Assembly: GCF_000332355.1 (NCBI RefSeq)
Contig: NZ_KB235960.1
Span: forward strand, 136,301-200,300
Direction: 5' to 3'
From: Baaleninema simplex PCC 7105
GTDB taxonomy: Bacteria; Cyanobacteriota; Cyanobacteriia; Cyanobacteriales; Geitlerinemataceae
DNA: 64,000 nt
The notes under the pieces are model-generated. The model was given only the letters and a program-made list of their open reading frames with translations, was not told the origin of the DNA and ran no database searches. A program made the translations under genes and the position numbers. Positions 51,708-61,204 of this stretch are shown in pieces (the stretch's first letter is position 1; every line of letters starts with the position of its first letter).

Positions 51708-52037
51708 TTAGTCGCAAAACACGACGCGAACGCGATTTCCGGCTACCCAGCCCGTACCGTCGGGCGGATTAAAAACGACGCGATACCAACCGTTTTGTTC
51801 TTCGACGATCGCGACTTGAGTGCCGTTATTGAGTTGTCCGATAATTCTGAAATCAGTTCCCGGCCCGCTACGAACGTTAAGTGGCGGATCGGGGTCGTCG
51901 ACGATCGCACAGGAACGTCGAGCGAGACTCTCGGACGTCAGGTTAGGCAGAGGTATGGAAGAGGCTACAAGCCACGGGGCGATCGCCAAATTCGAGGCAA
52001 CGATAGAGGTCGCTACAGTCATCGAAATGAATTTCAT
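51708..52037 (-). CDS. exported bacterial SH3-domain protein
   Basis: About 109 residues from ATG 52037 (MKFISMTVATSIVASNLAIAPWLVASS, signal peptide). A longer frame starts at 52058. The mature domain is a bacterial SH3: PLNVRSGPGTDFRIIGQLNNGTQVAIVEEQNGWYRVVF, then GTGWVAGNRVRVVF. The NVRSGPG and GW motifs are classic. Two cysteines (RRSCAIV, VVFCD) could link the ends. Such domains bind cell-wall peptides or extracellular ligands. It precedes another small exported protein on the same strand. Confidence 0.8.
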   Translation of the reverse strand: MKFISMTVATSIVASNLAIAPWLVASSIPLPNLTSESLARRSCAIVDDPDPPLNVRSGPGTDFRIIGQLNNGTQVAIVEEQNGWYRVVFNPPDGTGWVAGNRVRVVFCD

Positions 52038-52364
52038 CGTCTTGCCACTCCAACTCATTCAAACATGGGATAGTTTATAGACTGTTGTTTTAAAGTTGCT
52101 TGACGAGCGAACTATTCGAGCGTTTTTTACTATAATATTTTTGAAATAAAGACTGTGCCAATATCGTGTTTAAAATGCTACAAAAATTCAAAAATATTGA
52201 TATTTTTTAAACTTAAAAATCATTGAATGAGTCGCAATTTACAGATAGCGATCGCACTCGAACGTCAATCCCTCGATCGCTCGACTCAAAAACCGCAGAT
52301 CCGGAACCGCGCGATCGCCCCTCGTAGGATCTCTTCAGTCCCCAACGCCACACGAACGAACTTC

Positions 52365-52868
52365 ATGTCGCACTTGCCACGCTTTGCTTATCTTGCCCTC
52401 GGGTTAGCACTACTGGCCGCCGGATGCCAAAAAACCGCAACACCCGATAGGACTGGTCATCGATCGCCTTCAAGTGCGATCGCGTCAGCAGTGCGTAGTC
52501 CCATCGCCCAAGCCTCGACGAGCGATCGCGACCACTCCACCGCCACCAACGAAACACCTGCGATCGATTGCAGCAGTCCCCAAACCACCATCGAAATCAA
52601 CGAATGTGCGGCGCGAGACTACCACAACGCAGACGATCGCCTAAACCGAACTTACGACGAACTCATGGCCGCCCTCAACGACAGCAACCGGGAAAAACTC
52701 ATCGACGCACAACTGGCGTGGTTAGAATTCCGCGATGCCAACTGCCAATGGGAAGCCTTCCGCTACGACGGCGGAACTATTCAAACCTCCATTCGCCTCA
52801 ACTGTCTCGAACGCCTCACCCAGCAGCGAATTCAGGATTTGGAGAATTACCGGGACGCAGCCAGGTGA
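52365..52868 (+). CDS. LprI-like (DUF1311) lipoprotein
   Basis: 167 residues from ATG 52365, with a lipoprotein signal (FAYLALGLALLAAGCQ, lipobox LAAGC). The frame extends upstream to 52227, but that leader lacks coding character and disrupts the signal peptide. After a Ser/Thr linker, the C-terminal 90 residues match the DUF1311/LprI pattern: IDCSSPQTTIEINECAARDYHNADDRLNRTYDELMAAL, LIDAQLAWLEFRDANCQWEA and SIRLNCLERLTQQRIQDL, with four conserved cysteines. LprI-type proteins inhibit lysozyme in some bacteria. Here the role is unproven. Confidence 0.8.
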   Translation: MSHLPRFAYLALGLALLAAGCQKTATPDRTGHRSPSSAIASAVRSPIAQASTSDRDHSTATNETPAIDCSSPQTTIEINECAARDYHNADDRLNRTYDELMAALNDSNREKLIDAQLAWLEFRDANCQWEAFRYDGGTIQTSIRLNCLERLTQQRIQDLENYRDAAR

Positions 52869-52911
52869 GGAGATGACGAGCAGTGTTTCAGTCACCAGTC
52901 ACCAGTCCGTA

Positions 52912-52969
52912 GGGTGCGTGACTTGAAAAATAGGGTGTCGAACTTGAAACCGAGAAATCGTCACGCACC
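52912..52969. repeat. GGTGYGTGAC inverted-repeat element, copy 3
   Basis: Ends gggtgcgtgac and cgtcacgcacc. The interior contains ttgaaaaatagggtgtcga, shared with copy 4, which lies 25 bases further. Confidence 0.8.
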
Positions 52970-52994
52970 GACAGTGTAAACCCCCAACATACAA

Positions 52995-53052
52995 GGGTGC
53001 GTGACTTGAAAAATAGGGTGTCGATCGTGAGACCGATCGCTCGTCACGCACC
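52995..53052. repeat. GGTGYGTGAC inverted-repeat element, copy 4
   Basis: Tandem partner of copy 3, with the same ends and interior. It is followed by a ccctctcccc low-complexity ladder (53060-53125) before the crtH stop codon. Confidence 0.8.
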
Positions 53053-53130
53053 GCCAACGTACTCCCTTGCTCCCCCTCTCCCCCTCTCCCCCTCTCCCTT
53101 GCTCCCCCTCTCCCCCTCTCCCTGGCTCCG

Positions 53131-54642
53131 CTAAATCCCCAAATCCACGGCGATACGGTGGGCGCAGGCGAAGCCAGAAAAGGCCACGGCGTTCAATCCC
53201 TGACCGGGAAACGTGCTGTCGCCGACGCAATATAAGCCAGGAACGGCGGTTCGGTTAAACGGCATTCCCAACAGTCCCCACAACTTACGTTGGGGAATCG
53301 GGCCGTAAGTACCGTCGTCGCGGCCTAAAAAGCGGCGGTGAGTGCGTGGCGTTCCCACTTCGAGATAGTCCAATCCCGCGTCTAAACCCGGAAAAATCCG
53401 TTCGAGGCGATCGACGAACTGCCAAGCGGCCGCTTCTTTTTGCCGTTCGTACTCTGTTGGGGACAGGTTTTGCCAGCGATCGATCCGATCGGGGGTAAAG
53501 GCATGAATAATGTGATAGCCTTCCGGGGCGAGGTCGGGGTCGAGTAACGTCGGAATCGACACGAACAGCGTTCCTTCGGCGTCTTCCATTTTCGCCCAGT
53601 CTTCAACGACGATATGGTGACAGTCTGTCCCCGGCGGTAACGTGTCCGCTTCGACCCCCATGTGCAAACTCAGGAAACTGGGAGATTTACAATAGCGTTG
53701 CTGCCACTTCTCTTCGGCTAAGGGCATTTCCGCCTCGGGCAACAGTTTCTCGAAGGTATCCCAGCGGGTAGCGTTGGAAACGACCCGCTTGGCGTAGAAT
53801 TCTTCTCCCGAAGCCAGTTTGACGCCGATCGCCCGATCGCCCTCTTTGAGAATTTCGGTCACTCGAGCTTGATAGCGGATGTGACTTCCCGCTTTTTCCA
53901 ACCCTTCAACGAGTTTTTGGGCGATTTGTCCGACGCCGCCTTTCGGGTAGTTGATGCCACCGTAATGGCGATCGCTAAACACCATTCCAGCGTTGATGGC
54001 AGGGGTCTTGTCGGCCGGAACCACCGACCAACAGTAGCATTCTATATCGATAAACTTCAGAAGTTCGGGATCTTTAATGTAGCGTCGGGCGATGTCACCA
54101 GCGTTTTGTGGTAGGTATTTCACCAATCCCAAACAAGCCAGCGGGTGCTCGAAGAAAACCCTTGTCAGGTAGCGGGGTTCTTCCAACGAAAGGAGTTCCA
54201 TGCTGTTGAGACAGTTAAACACCTTCCAGCATTCGTCGTAAAACTTGCCAATTCCAGTGCGTTCGTGGGGGAATTTGGCGCTGAGTTCCTCGATAAAGGC
54301 ATTGTAGTCGCGATGGACTTTGACCTCGAGGTCGTTGGGAAGGTGGTAGTGAATTTGAACCGGGTCGGGAATCGTTTCGAGACTGACGTTTACGGCATCG
54401 AGAGCGCGAGTGAGGAGGTTCGTCGTGCCTCGATCGCCGAAGCCAAAGATCATCGACGCCCCGACATCGAAGCGATAGCCCGATCGCTCGAAATACCCTG
54501 CACTGCCGCCGGGAATCAGATAGCGTTCGAGAACGAGAACGGTTGCGCCTTTACTGGCGAGTTGGGTGGCAGTGACGAGGCCGCCAATTCCTGAACCGAT
54601 GACGATAACATCGTAGTCGGTTTGCGCCGCAGTTGCAGTCAT
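53131..54642 (-). CDS. crtH: carotenoid (prolycopene) isomerase
   Basis: 503 residues, FAD-dependent. CrtH converts poly-cis-lycopene to all-trans-lycopene. The N-terminal Rossmann motif is [57 protein letters not shown] follows and is typical of CrtISO. The C-terminal FAD region is [50 protein letters not shown] and length agree with cyanobacterial CrtH. It is transcribed divergently from cruP across 700 bases, which places two carotenoid genes side by side. Confidence 0.95.
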   Translation of the reverse strand: MTATAAQTDYDVIVIGSGIGGLVTATQLASKGATVLVLERYLIPGGSAGYFERSGYRFDVGASMIFGFGDRGTTNLLTRALDAVNVSLETIPDPVQIHYHLPNDLEVKVHRDYNAFIEELSAKFPHERTGIGKFYDECWKVFNCLNSMELLSLEEPRYLTRVFFEHPLACLGLVKYLPQNAGDIARRYIKDPELLKFIDIECYCWSVVPADKTPAINAGMVFSDRHYGGINYPKGGVGQIAQKLVEGLEKAGSHIRYQARVTEILKEGDRAIGVKLASGEEFYAKRVVSNATRWDTFEKLLPEAEMPLAEEKWQQRYCKSPSFLSLHMGVEADTLPPGTDCHHIVVEDWAKMEDAEGTLFVSIPTLLDPDLAPEGYHIIHAFTPDRIDRWQNLSPTEYERQKEAAAWQFVDRLERIFPGLDAGLDYLEVGTPRTHRRFLGRDDGTYGPIPQRKLWGLLGMPFNRTAVPGLYCVGDSTFPGQGLNAVAFSGFACAHRIAVDLGI

Positions 54643-55346
54643 ATTGGATGTTGTTAAATATGTTTTCTCAACTTCTTACTGTACTGTATCGGATTTAAAG
54701 CGCGATCGCGATCGCCTGCGAGTTTCCTTGGATTGCTAATCCGAACGGTCGATTCGATCCTTTGCGTGTTTTTTACGATCGGAATCCCCCTAAAAATACT
54801 GAGGAGAGTTATGAATTTTTTCGGATTTTAAAAAACAAACTAAAAATTCAAAAAAAACTCATAAAAAATAAATTGTCTTGCAATAAAAAACGAACATTTG
54901 GGGTATAATAAAAAATGTAAGGATCGAGAACGACCCAGATTCTCCCTCCTCTTTTACAACACGATGGATCGACCCAACACGCTATTGAATAACAGTGTAG
55001 CGTCAAACTGTAAACGTACCCGAAATTGCAAAAAAACGACATAAAACTGTAGGAGATCGAACGATCGCGCCCAGAGCTTTAAACGATAGTTCGATCGCTC
55101 CCCGACAGTTTCACCCAGGATATCTCGCATCTTGAATATCGATCGAGGTCGAGCAATGCGCTCGAAACTGAGCCGTGCGTTCGTCTCGTCGGTCTCAAGC
55201 GATCGGGTTCGTTTGTCGTAATCGGTTGAATGCTAACCCCATTCAGCCGATTTTTTTTGGCGATCGCAGCAAGCCGAACGTTGACAGTCTCGTTATCTTA
55301 GAAGAAAACCCAAGCTGTTGTACCTCCTCGATCGTCAGGTTCGTTC
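54643..55346. other. divergent intergenic region crtH-cruP
   Basis: About 700 bases without a supported gene. The left part (54800-54930) is very AT-rich. The right part has core-like GC content. It presumably holds both promoters. No structured RNA is recognised. Confidence 0.5.
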
Positions 55347-56915
55347 ATGTCTGCGACTCAAAACCTCCTCAACCAAATCCCTGGGAACCCCTCAAAAGGC
55401 TTAGCATCCGCCGATCGCCTGTGGCGAAACCTCCGCGACAACGATCGACCCGTTCCCAGTGTCGTACACCAAAATTCCCAACCTCTCGGAGAAACCGATT
55501 GGGATGTCGTTATCTGCGGGGGAACCCTGGGAATTCTCCTGGGTGCGGCGTTAGCCAGACAAAATTGGCGCGTTGCGATCGTCGAACGAGGAATGCTCAA
55601 AGGCCGCGAACAGGAGTGGAACATCTCTCGCGACGAACTGCAAACCTTCGTCGAGATGGGATTGCTAACAGAGACAGAATTAGAACGGGCGATCGCCACC
55701 GAGTACAACCCCGGCCGCATCAGCTTTCGCGGCGGTTCCGACATCTGGGTTCGCGACGTTCTCAACATTGGCGTCGATCCGGTATATCTCCTCGAAACCC
55801 TCAAACAGCGGTTTTTAAACGCGGGAGGAACCCTCCTCGAAAACACGGCGTTTGAAGAGGCGATCGTACATCCCGACGGCGTGCGCGTCAACGTCGGCGA
55901 CAGCAAAACCCCAGACAGCGGACTCACCACTCGTCTGCTCATCGATGCGATGGGTCATTTTTCCCCCGTTTCCCGACAAGTGCGAGGACAACAGAAACCC
56001 GACGCCGTTTGTTTGGTGGTGGGAACTTGCGCTGAGGGCTACCCTAAAAACGAAACTGGCGATTTGTTCGTTTCCTTCACGCCGATTTTGCATCAATGTC
56101 AGTATTTTTGGGAAGCCTTTCCCGCTAAAGACGGACGCACCACTTATCTGTTTACATATCTCGACGCCCACCGCGATCGCTTCAGCTTAGAGTTTTTCTT
56201 CAACGAGTACGTCCGACTGTTACCGGAGTACCAACAAATCGACCTCGAAGCCTTGAATTTCAAACGCGCCCTTTTCGGCTTTTTCCCCTCGTATCGCAAG
56301 AGTCCGTTACAGTCGCCGTGGAATCGGATTCTTCCCGTGGGAGACAGTAGCGGGAGTCAGTCTCCGCTGAGTTTTGGCGGATTTGGGGCGATGGTACGTC
56401 ATTTAAAACGGTTGAGTGAAGGTGTGGGGGAAGCCTTGAACGCGGACTGTCTCGATCGCTCGGCGTTATCGTTACTTCAACCCTATCAACCGAATTTGTC
56501 GGTGACGTGGATGTTTCAGCAAACGATGAGTGTCGGCGTTAATGAAACGGTAACAGATCCCGATTCGATCGATCGCTTGTTGGCGTCCGTTTTCGATGCG
56601 ATGCAAGACGCCGGAGATGAGGTGTTACGTCCGTTTTTAAAAGATGTCGTTCAGTTTGGAAGTTTGTCTCAGGCGTTGTTCCGAACTTCGATTTCTGCAC
56701 CGCTGACGGTGACGAACATCGTTCCGAAGATTGGGATTTTTCCGTTGTTGGGATGGATGCGCCACTATTTGAATTTGGGGGCGTACAGTGCGCTGTCACC
56801 AATTGGAGAGGCGATCGCAGATTGGAGTAAAACGGCGTCTCCCCAACAACGATATTATCTGCATCAGTGGGCGCAAGCGTGGCAGTACGGTTCTGGGAGA
56901 GATTACGATCGCTAA
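55347..56915 (+). CDS. cruP: CruP, lycopene-cyclase paralogue (FAD-dependent)
   Basis: 522 residues. The FAD-binding start DWDVVICGGTLGILLGAALARQNWRVAIVER lies at about 51-81. REQEWNISRDELQTFVEMGLLTETELE follows and is characteristic of CruA/CruP. A conserved C-terminal segment is ILPVGDSSGSQSPLSFGGFGAMVRHLKRL. CruP is shorter than CruA and lacks its long N-terminal extension; this length fits CruP. CruP has been linked to carotenoid protection under oxidative stress rather than bulk lycopene cyclisation. The adjacent crtH suggests a carotenoid context. Confidence 0.85.
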   Translation: MSATQNLLNQIPGNPSKGLASADRLWRNLRDNDRPVPSVVHQNSQPLGETDWDVVICGGTLGILLGAALARQNWRVAIVERGMLKGREQEWNISRDELQTFVEMGLLTETELERAIATEYNPGRISFRGGSDIWVRDVLNIGVDPVYLLETLKQRFLNAGGTLLENTAFEEAIVHPDGVRVNVGDSKTPDSGLTTRLLIDAMGHFSPVSRQVRGQQKPDAVCLVVGTCAEGYPKNETGDLFVSFTPILHQCQYFWEAFPAKDGRTTYLFTYLDAHRDRFSLEFFFNEYVRLLPEYQQIDLEALNFKRALFGFFPSYRKSPLQSPWNRILPVGDSSGSQSPLSFGGFGAMVRHLKRLSEGVGEALNADCLDRSALSLLQPYQPNLSVTWMFQQTMSVGVNETVTDPDSIDRLLASVFDAMQDAGDEVLRPFLKDVVQFGSLSQALFRTSISAPLTVTNIVPKIGIFPLLGWMRHYLNLGAYSALSPIGEAIADWSKTASPQQRYYLHQWAQAWQYGSGRDYDR

Positions 56916-56962
56916 ACTCGACAGAAATTAACTTACTGGACTGCGATGTTGTCGAGATCGAT

Positions 56963-57114
56963 GGGTGCATCTCACTTTTGTAAAAATATGAGTTTGAGGT
57001 GGGTTGGACTTCAGCTTCGCTCAGTCTATAGATGGAGCGATCGCGAAACCTAGCAACAGCTCAATTCAGTGCAGAGACTCTAATCTTATAAACTTATATT
57101 TTTGAGATGCACCC
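56963..57114. mobile_element. 152-bp MITE with GGGTGCATCTCA ends
   Basis: The left end gggtgcatctcacttttgta and the right end tgagatgcaccc are inverted. The match continues as aaaaatat on both sides after an 8-base indel. There is no coding capacity. Isolated ends of the same family are at 6985-7008 and 45703-45719. Confidence 0.8.
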
Positions 57115-57182
57115 TTTGAATGTCGATCGCCGTACTGTATTTTTAACAGTATAATAGATCGCAAGAATTTCTATGTTTAAAA

Positions 57183-58796
57183 ATGAACGATTTAAGAAAA
57201 ACTATAGAATCGCAAAACATCGATCGACTCAAAGCGTTAATTCAGCAAGAAATCGACCTCGACGAACCCTTTGAAGACGGCGACACCGCCTTAACCCTGG
57301 CGGCGCGACTGGGGAACAAACCGATGGTTCGCGCACTCGTGAAAGCCGGTGCAAACGTCAACCTCCGAACCGAGTCAGGGGAAACGGCGTTACAGTTAGC
57401 CGCAAACGCCGGTCATCGCGCGATTTGTGAATATCTCAACATCCTCAGCGAGCCGTCCGAACGCGATCGCGCTCGAGAAATCCTCGATCGCGTCGCTCCG
57501 CCAGAACCTTCGCCTCAAGAGAAAATTAACGCATTGGTGGCCGCTGCCAAAAACGGCGATCTCGAAACCGTGCGTTCCTTAATCGATCGCAACGTCAATC
57601 TCGACGGAACTAGCACCGAAGTTGTCAATAAAACTCAAACCGCGTTGTACGTCGCCGCCAGAGACGGTCATCTCGACATCGTTCGCCAACTCATCGAAGC
57701 TGGTGCGAATCTCAATTGTGTCGTCGAGCGAGACGATCGCTGGACTGGGGTAGAACGAAACTGTCCGAAATGTGAGACGGCGTTTACCTCTATTCAGAAT
57801 TACGGGAAATGTCCGAATTGCGGTCACGAGTTTTATGCCAGTCTCGCCGATCGCGATCGCAATTCCCCAGAATCAAATATTTTTGAGAGTGCCATCGTTC
57901 GCGAACCCGAACCAGGAATTCGCATCACAACAATTCCCCCCAAAGCCATACGAGAGCGTTCGTCTCCTCCGCGTCTCGAGGCAGTTTGGAGCCATTACAC
58001 GCCGTTGATGGTTGCAGTTCGCACGCACCAAACCAATATTGCACGACTGCTCGTCGAGGCGGGAGCGAGCCTAGAGTCATCCAATACTTACGATCGATCG
58101 CCGCTGCACAACGCCGTTGAAACTGGACAACGGGAACTCGTCCGATGTTTCATAGAGGCGGGAGCCGTTCTCGATCGCTTTGAAGGATCGATGGCTGATG
58201 ACAAAACGCCGCTGATGTTGGCGGTAGAACGGCGAGACTTGGAAACGATCGAACTTCTCCTCAATGGGGGAGCCAACCCCAACGCCAAAAGTCAGTATGG
58301 CGATACTGCACTGACTCGAGCCGCTGAAATTGGCGATCGCGCGATCGTCGAGCGGTTACAAGCCGCAGGCGCAAGTCACGACGGATTAGATGTCATCGAA
58401 CTTTGCATCGCCGCCGAACAGGGAGATCTCGATCGCCTGCAACGGTTGCTCGCCGCTGGCGTCGATCCCAACCGAGCCGATTTTCGCCGTCGCACAGCAT
58501 TAGCTCAAGCAGCAGGTAGCGGTCAGGTGGAGGCGATGCGAGTGTTGCTGGAGGCGGGTGCAGATGTCAATGGAAGCGATCGCTACCACATACCCATCAG
58601 AGCAGCAAAGTATTACGGTCATACTGAGGCGGTAAAGCTACTCCTCAAAGCAGGTGCGGTAAATGTTCCAGGTGCTTTTCTCGATCGCGCAGAATCATAC
58701 CTATGGGGCGATATTATGAGGAAGACGAGCCAGACTTTGGCGATGAGGACGAATAGCGAAATTGACTCAAATCGAAGGAGAGAACCATGTCGTTAA
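57183..58796 (+). CDS. ankyrin-repeat protein with an inserted zinc ribbon
   Basis: 537 residues, soluble, with about nine ankyrin repeats (TALTLAARLGNKPMVRALVKAGANVN at about 37-62; TALYVAARDGHLDIVRQLIEAGANLN at 150-175; and later units to about 500). Between repeats a zinc ribbon (NCPKCETAF, KCPNCGHEF; about 194-220) and a linker are inserted. The last 30 residues (MRKTSQTLAMRTNSEIDSNRRREPCR) are not ankyrin-like. The stop codon lies 10 bases past the ATG of the next ankyrin gene. Ankyrin stacks mediate protein binding. No target is apparent. Confidence 0.8.
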   Translation: MNDLRKTIESQNIDRLKALIQQEIDLDEPFEDGDTALTLAARLGNKPMVRALVKAGANVNLRTESGETALQLAANAGHRAICEYLNILSEPSERDRAREILDRVAPPEPSPQEKINALVAAAKNGDLETVRSLIDRNVNLDGTSTEVVNKTQTALYVAARDGHLDIVRQLIEAGANLNCVVERDDRWTGVERNCPKCETAFTSIQNYGKCPNCGHEFYASLADRDRNSPESNIFESAIVREPEPGIRITTIPPKAIRERSSPPRLEAVWSHYTPLMVAVRTHQTNIARLLVEAGASLESSNTYDRSPLHNAVETGQRELVRCFIEAGAVLDRFEGSMADDKTPLMLAVERRDLETIELLLNGGANPNAKSQYGDTALTRAAEIGDRAIVERLQAAGASHDGLDVIELCIAAEQGDLDRLQRLLAAGVDPNRADFRRRTALAQAAGSGQVEAMRVLLEAGADVNGSDRYHIPIRAAKYYGHTEAVKLLLKAGAVNVPGAFLDRAESYLWGDIMRKTSQTLAMRTNSEIDSNRRREPCR

Positions 58797-60934
58797 TTGC
58801 AGGCGTAAAAGCGAAAAACGCCAACGAAGTCCGAAACGCGATCGCTCGTGGAGCGGATGTGAACGAACGCGATCGCAACACGGGTTATACTCCCCTCAGC
58901 TTAGCCGCCGAGATGGGGTGTTTAGAAATCGTCCGAATTTTACTCGAAGCGGGTGCCACTTTGGATTCTGAAAACGACTCTCCCTTAAAAGAGGCTTGTT
59001 GGCACGGACATCTCGAAATTGTCCGAGAAATCACTCGGTTTTATCCTTATTCAGAAGACCTTCAAGAAATCTATGCGGAGGCACTTCATGTTGCCACAAT
59101 TTTTGGCAATGTTGATATTGTTCGGCATTTTATAAATATTGGAACGAATGTCAATATCCCGAACGATCGTGGTGATACCGCATTACATCGTGCAACAGAT
59201 CGAGTTCTGGCAATCTCTCCAGACGATTTATATGATGAAGATGAAAATCTAGAGGAAGATGAGGACAGCGATAATCGTCTATTTGATGCAGCATGCAGAG
59301 CGTTAGAAATTGTACGACTGCTGATCGATGCTGGAGCTGATGTGAATTTACCCAATTGCAATGGAACGACTCCCCTCGAGATCGTCTTAGAACAAGGAAT
59401 GATGGATTGGATCGAGCAATCAGCAGAAATGGTAAAACTGCTGATTGAAGCAGGAGCAGATGTAAATGTAGCAGGCGATCGGGGAGAAACGCCGTTGATG
59501 AAGCTTGCTCGGTACAATCGGAAAGATATTTGTCAACAATTGCTGCAAGCGGGAGCCACCGTCAATACCCAAGACGATCGAGGAAAAACAGCCTTAACGA
59601 TCGCCAGCGAATTTGGCAGCAGTGTAGTGGCTAAATGTCTCATTGAAGCGGGTGTTGATGTGAACCTAGCCGATCGCAACGGAAATACAGCACTCGATTA
59701 TGCAGCATCGGAAGTTCTTGGCGACACGTCAGCCGAAGAGAATGCAACTGAAACATCTCCTTTTTCTGGCGATCGCTTCCGTAACAAATTAGAACAGCAA
59801 AAGAGAGCCAGACAACAACGGATTGCCAAATATTTACGCGAAGCCGGTGCGATCGATCGCACGCGAGAACTGATGTTAGTTAAAGCGGCGAAAGACGGTA
59901 AATTAGGTGAAGTCGAAGCACTTATCGATACGGGAACGCCAGTCGATCGCATCGTTCCTCAATACGGAACGGCACTTTTACAAGCGGTAAAGAACGGACA
60001 TCGTGAAGTTGTCGCAACGCTCCTCGAAGAAGGAGCCAATCCGAACATCGTCGGTGAAAATAGGTATCATGACATTCCTTTAATTGAAGCCGCAGAAAAG
60101 GGATTTATCGACATCGTGCGATTGTTACTCGATGCAGGGGCAAATCCTCACATGACTACTTCCGATAGTGAAGAAGAGTGGGAAGGAGAGACAGCCGCCG
60201 ATCGCGCTCAGATGAAAGGACATTGGGAGATCGTAAAACTGTTACGCGAAAAAGGCGGACAGCGACAAACTCGATTTCCAATTTCCGAGCAGCGAGGCTT
60301 AGTTTCTGACTGTTTGAACGATAATTTAATTCTCGTTAAGGGAGATGTCGAACAAGTCGCTGAAGCGTTGTGTCGAGTTCGCAATGCGACGGTTTGGAAA
60401 CACGATGTCTTCGAGCAAGAAGTGGAACTGACAAACGAATGTTTTATTGTTTTTAAATTTCACGGACATTCGTGGACGGTGATTCACGAAGAAGTGGTTT
60501 ATTCTTGGAAAAACGGACTCAAAGATAAAGACGCTCGGGCGATTTCTCAGCAGCTTCAGACACAGGCGATCGAATATGGCGTCAGCGATACCGCCGGTGT
60601 AATTGGCTATAAATTGTACGATCGCGGAGAGTTATTAGAAGAATTTGAAGACTTCTGCGAGAACGATTTCTCCGATAAACAATCTAATCCCGAGCCAAAT
60701 ACGCTCTATGGAGATTCTTGGAAATTTTACTCAACGCGACGACAAATCGAGCCGAACGATGTTAAAACTCCATTTGATTTTGTCGATGAATTTTTTAAAT
60801 CTCAAGACGCTTACGTTCCGGCGTGGGGAAGCCGTGGAGTGCATACTTGCGGAACCGGAAAACGCCAAAAACTAGGGGTTATCGGTATCGAACCGTGGGA
60901 TATCCGTATGGATTACGTCGCCGTTCGAGATTAG
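58787..60934 (+). CDS. ankyrin-repeat protein with a C-terminal unassigned domain
   Basis: 715 residues. The ATG at 58787 overlaps the upstream stop by 10 bases, with AGGAGAG just upstream, so translation is likely coupled. Ankyrin repeats cover about 1-500 (TPLSLAAEMGCLEIVRILLEAGATL; TPLMKLARYNRKDICQQLLQAGATVN). An acidic insert lies at about 145-165 (YDEDENLEEDEDSDNR). The final 220 residues form a separate domain (LILVKGDVEQVAEALCRVR, ECFIVFKFHGHSWTVIHEE, AWGSRGVHTCGTGKRQKLGV). I do not recognise it; it looks alpha/beta and may be an effector or sensor domain. Confidence 0.8.
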   Translation: MSLIAGVKAKNANEVRNAIARGADVNERDRNTGYTPLSLAAEMGCLEIVRILLEAGATLDSENDSPLKEACWHGHLEIVREITRFYPYSEDLQEIYAEALHVATIFGNVDIVRHFINIGTNVNIPNDRGDTALHRATDRVLAISPDDLYDEDENLEEDEDSDNRLFDAACRALEIVRLLIDAGADVNLPNCNGTTPLEIVLEQGMMDWIEQSAEMVKLLIEAGADVNVAGDRGETPLMKLARYNRKDICQQLLQAGATVNTQDDRGKTALTIASEFGSSVVAKCLIEAGVDVNLADRNGNTALDYAASEVLGDTSAEENATETSPFSGDRFRNKLEQQKRARQQRIAKYLREAGAIDRTRELMLVKAAKDGKLGEVEALIDTGTPVDRIVPQYGTALLQAVKNGHREVVATLLEEGANPNIVGENRYHDIPLIEAAEKGFIDIVRLLLDAGANPHMTTSDSEEEWEGETAADRAQMKGHWEIVKLLREKGGQRQTRFPISEQRGLVSDCLNDNLILVKGDVEQVAEALCRVRNATVWKHDVFEQEVELTNECFIVFKFHGHSWTVIHEEVVYSWKNGLKDKDARAISQQLQTQAIEYGVSDTAGVIGYKLYDRGELLEEFEDFCENDFSDKQSNPEPNTLYGDSWKFYSTRRQIEPNDVKTPFDFVDEFFKSQDAYVPAWGSRGVHTCGTGKRQKLGVIGIEPWDIRMDYVAVRD

Positions 60935-61101
60935 GCGATCGCTTCTTGAAGATGATAGATTTTAGGTTGGATTGACGTTAGGAAACCCAACGAAAAGTCC
61001 CCAAATTGATGGCTGTTGGGTTTCGTCCCCTCCACCCAACCTACACGACTCCATCCTTCTCTCAAACAGCGGTTTCTCTGAACTCTGCATCCCCCCCCCA
61101 A

Positions 61102-61120
61102 CCCCCCTTGGGAAGGGGGG
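61102..61120. repeat. CCCCCCTTGGGAAGGGGGG palindrome
   Basis: Intergenic palindrome preceded by cccccccccaa, sister of the copy inside tnpB at 44101-44119. Between convergent genes it may also act in termination. Confidence 0.75.
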
Positions 61121-61204
61121 ATGTAGTGAAGACATTTTGAAACCTCGCTTATCGGAAAAGGATGGAGTATCACTCCTCTATACTTTTCTTACCCAAACTG
61201 CCCG

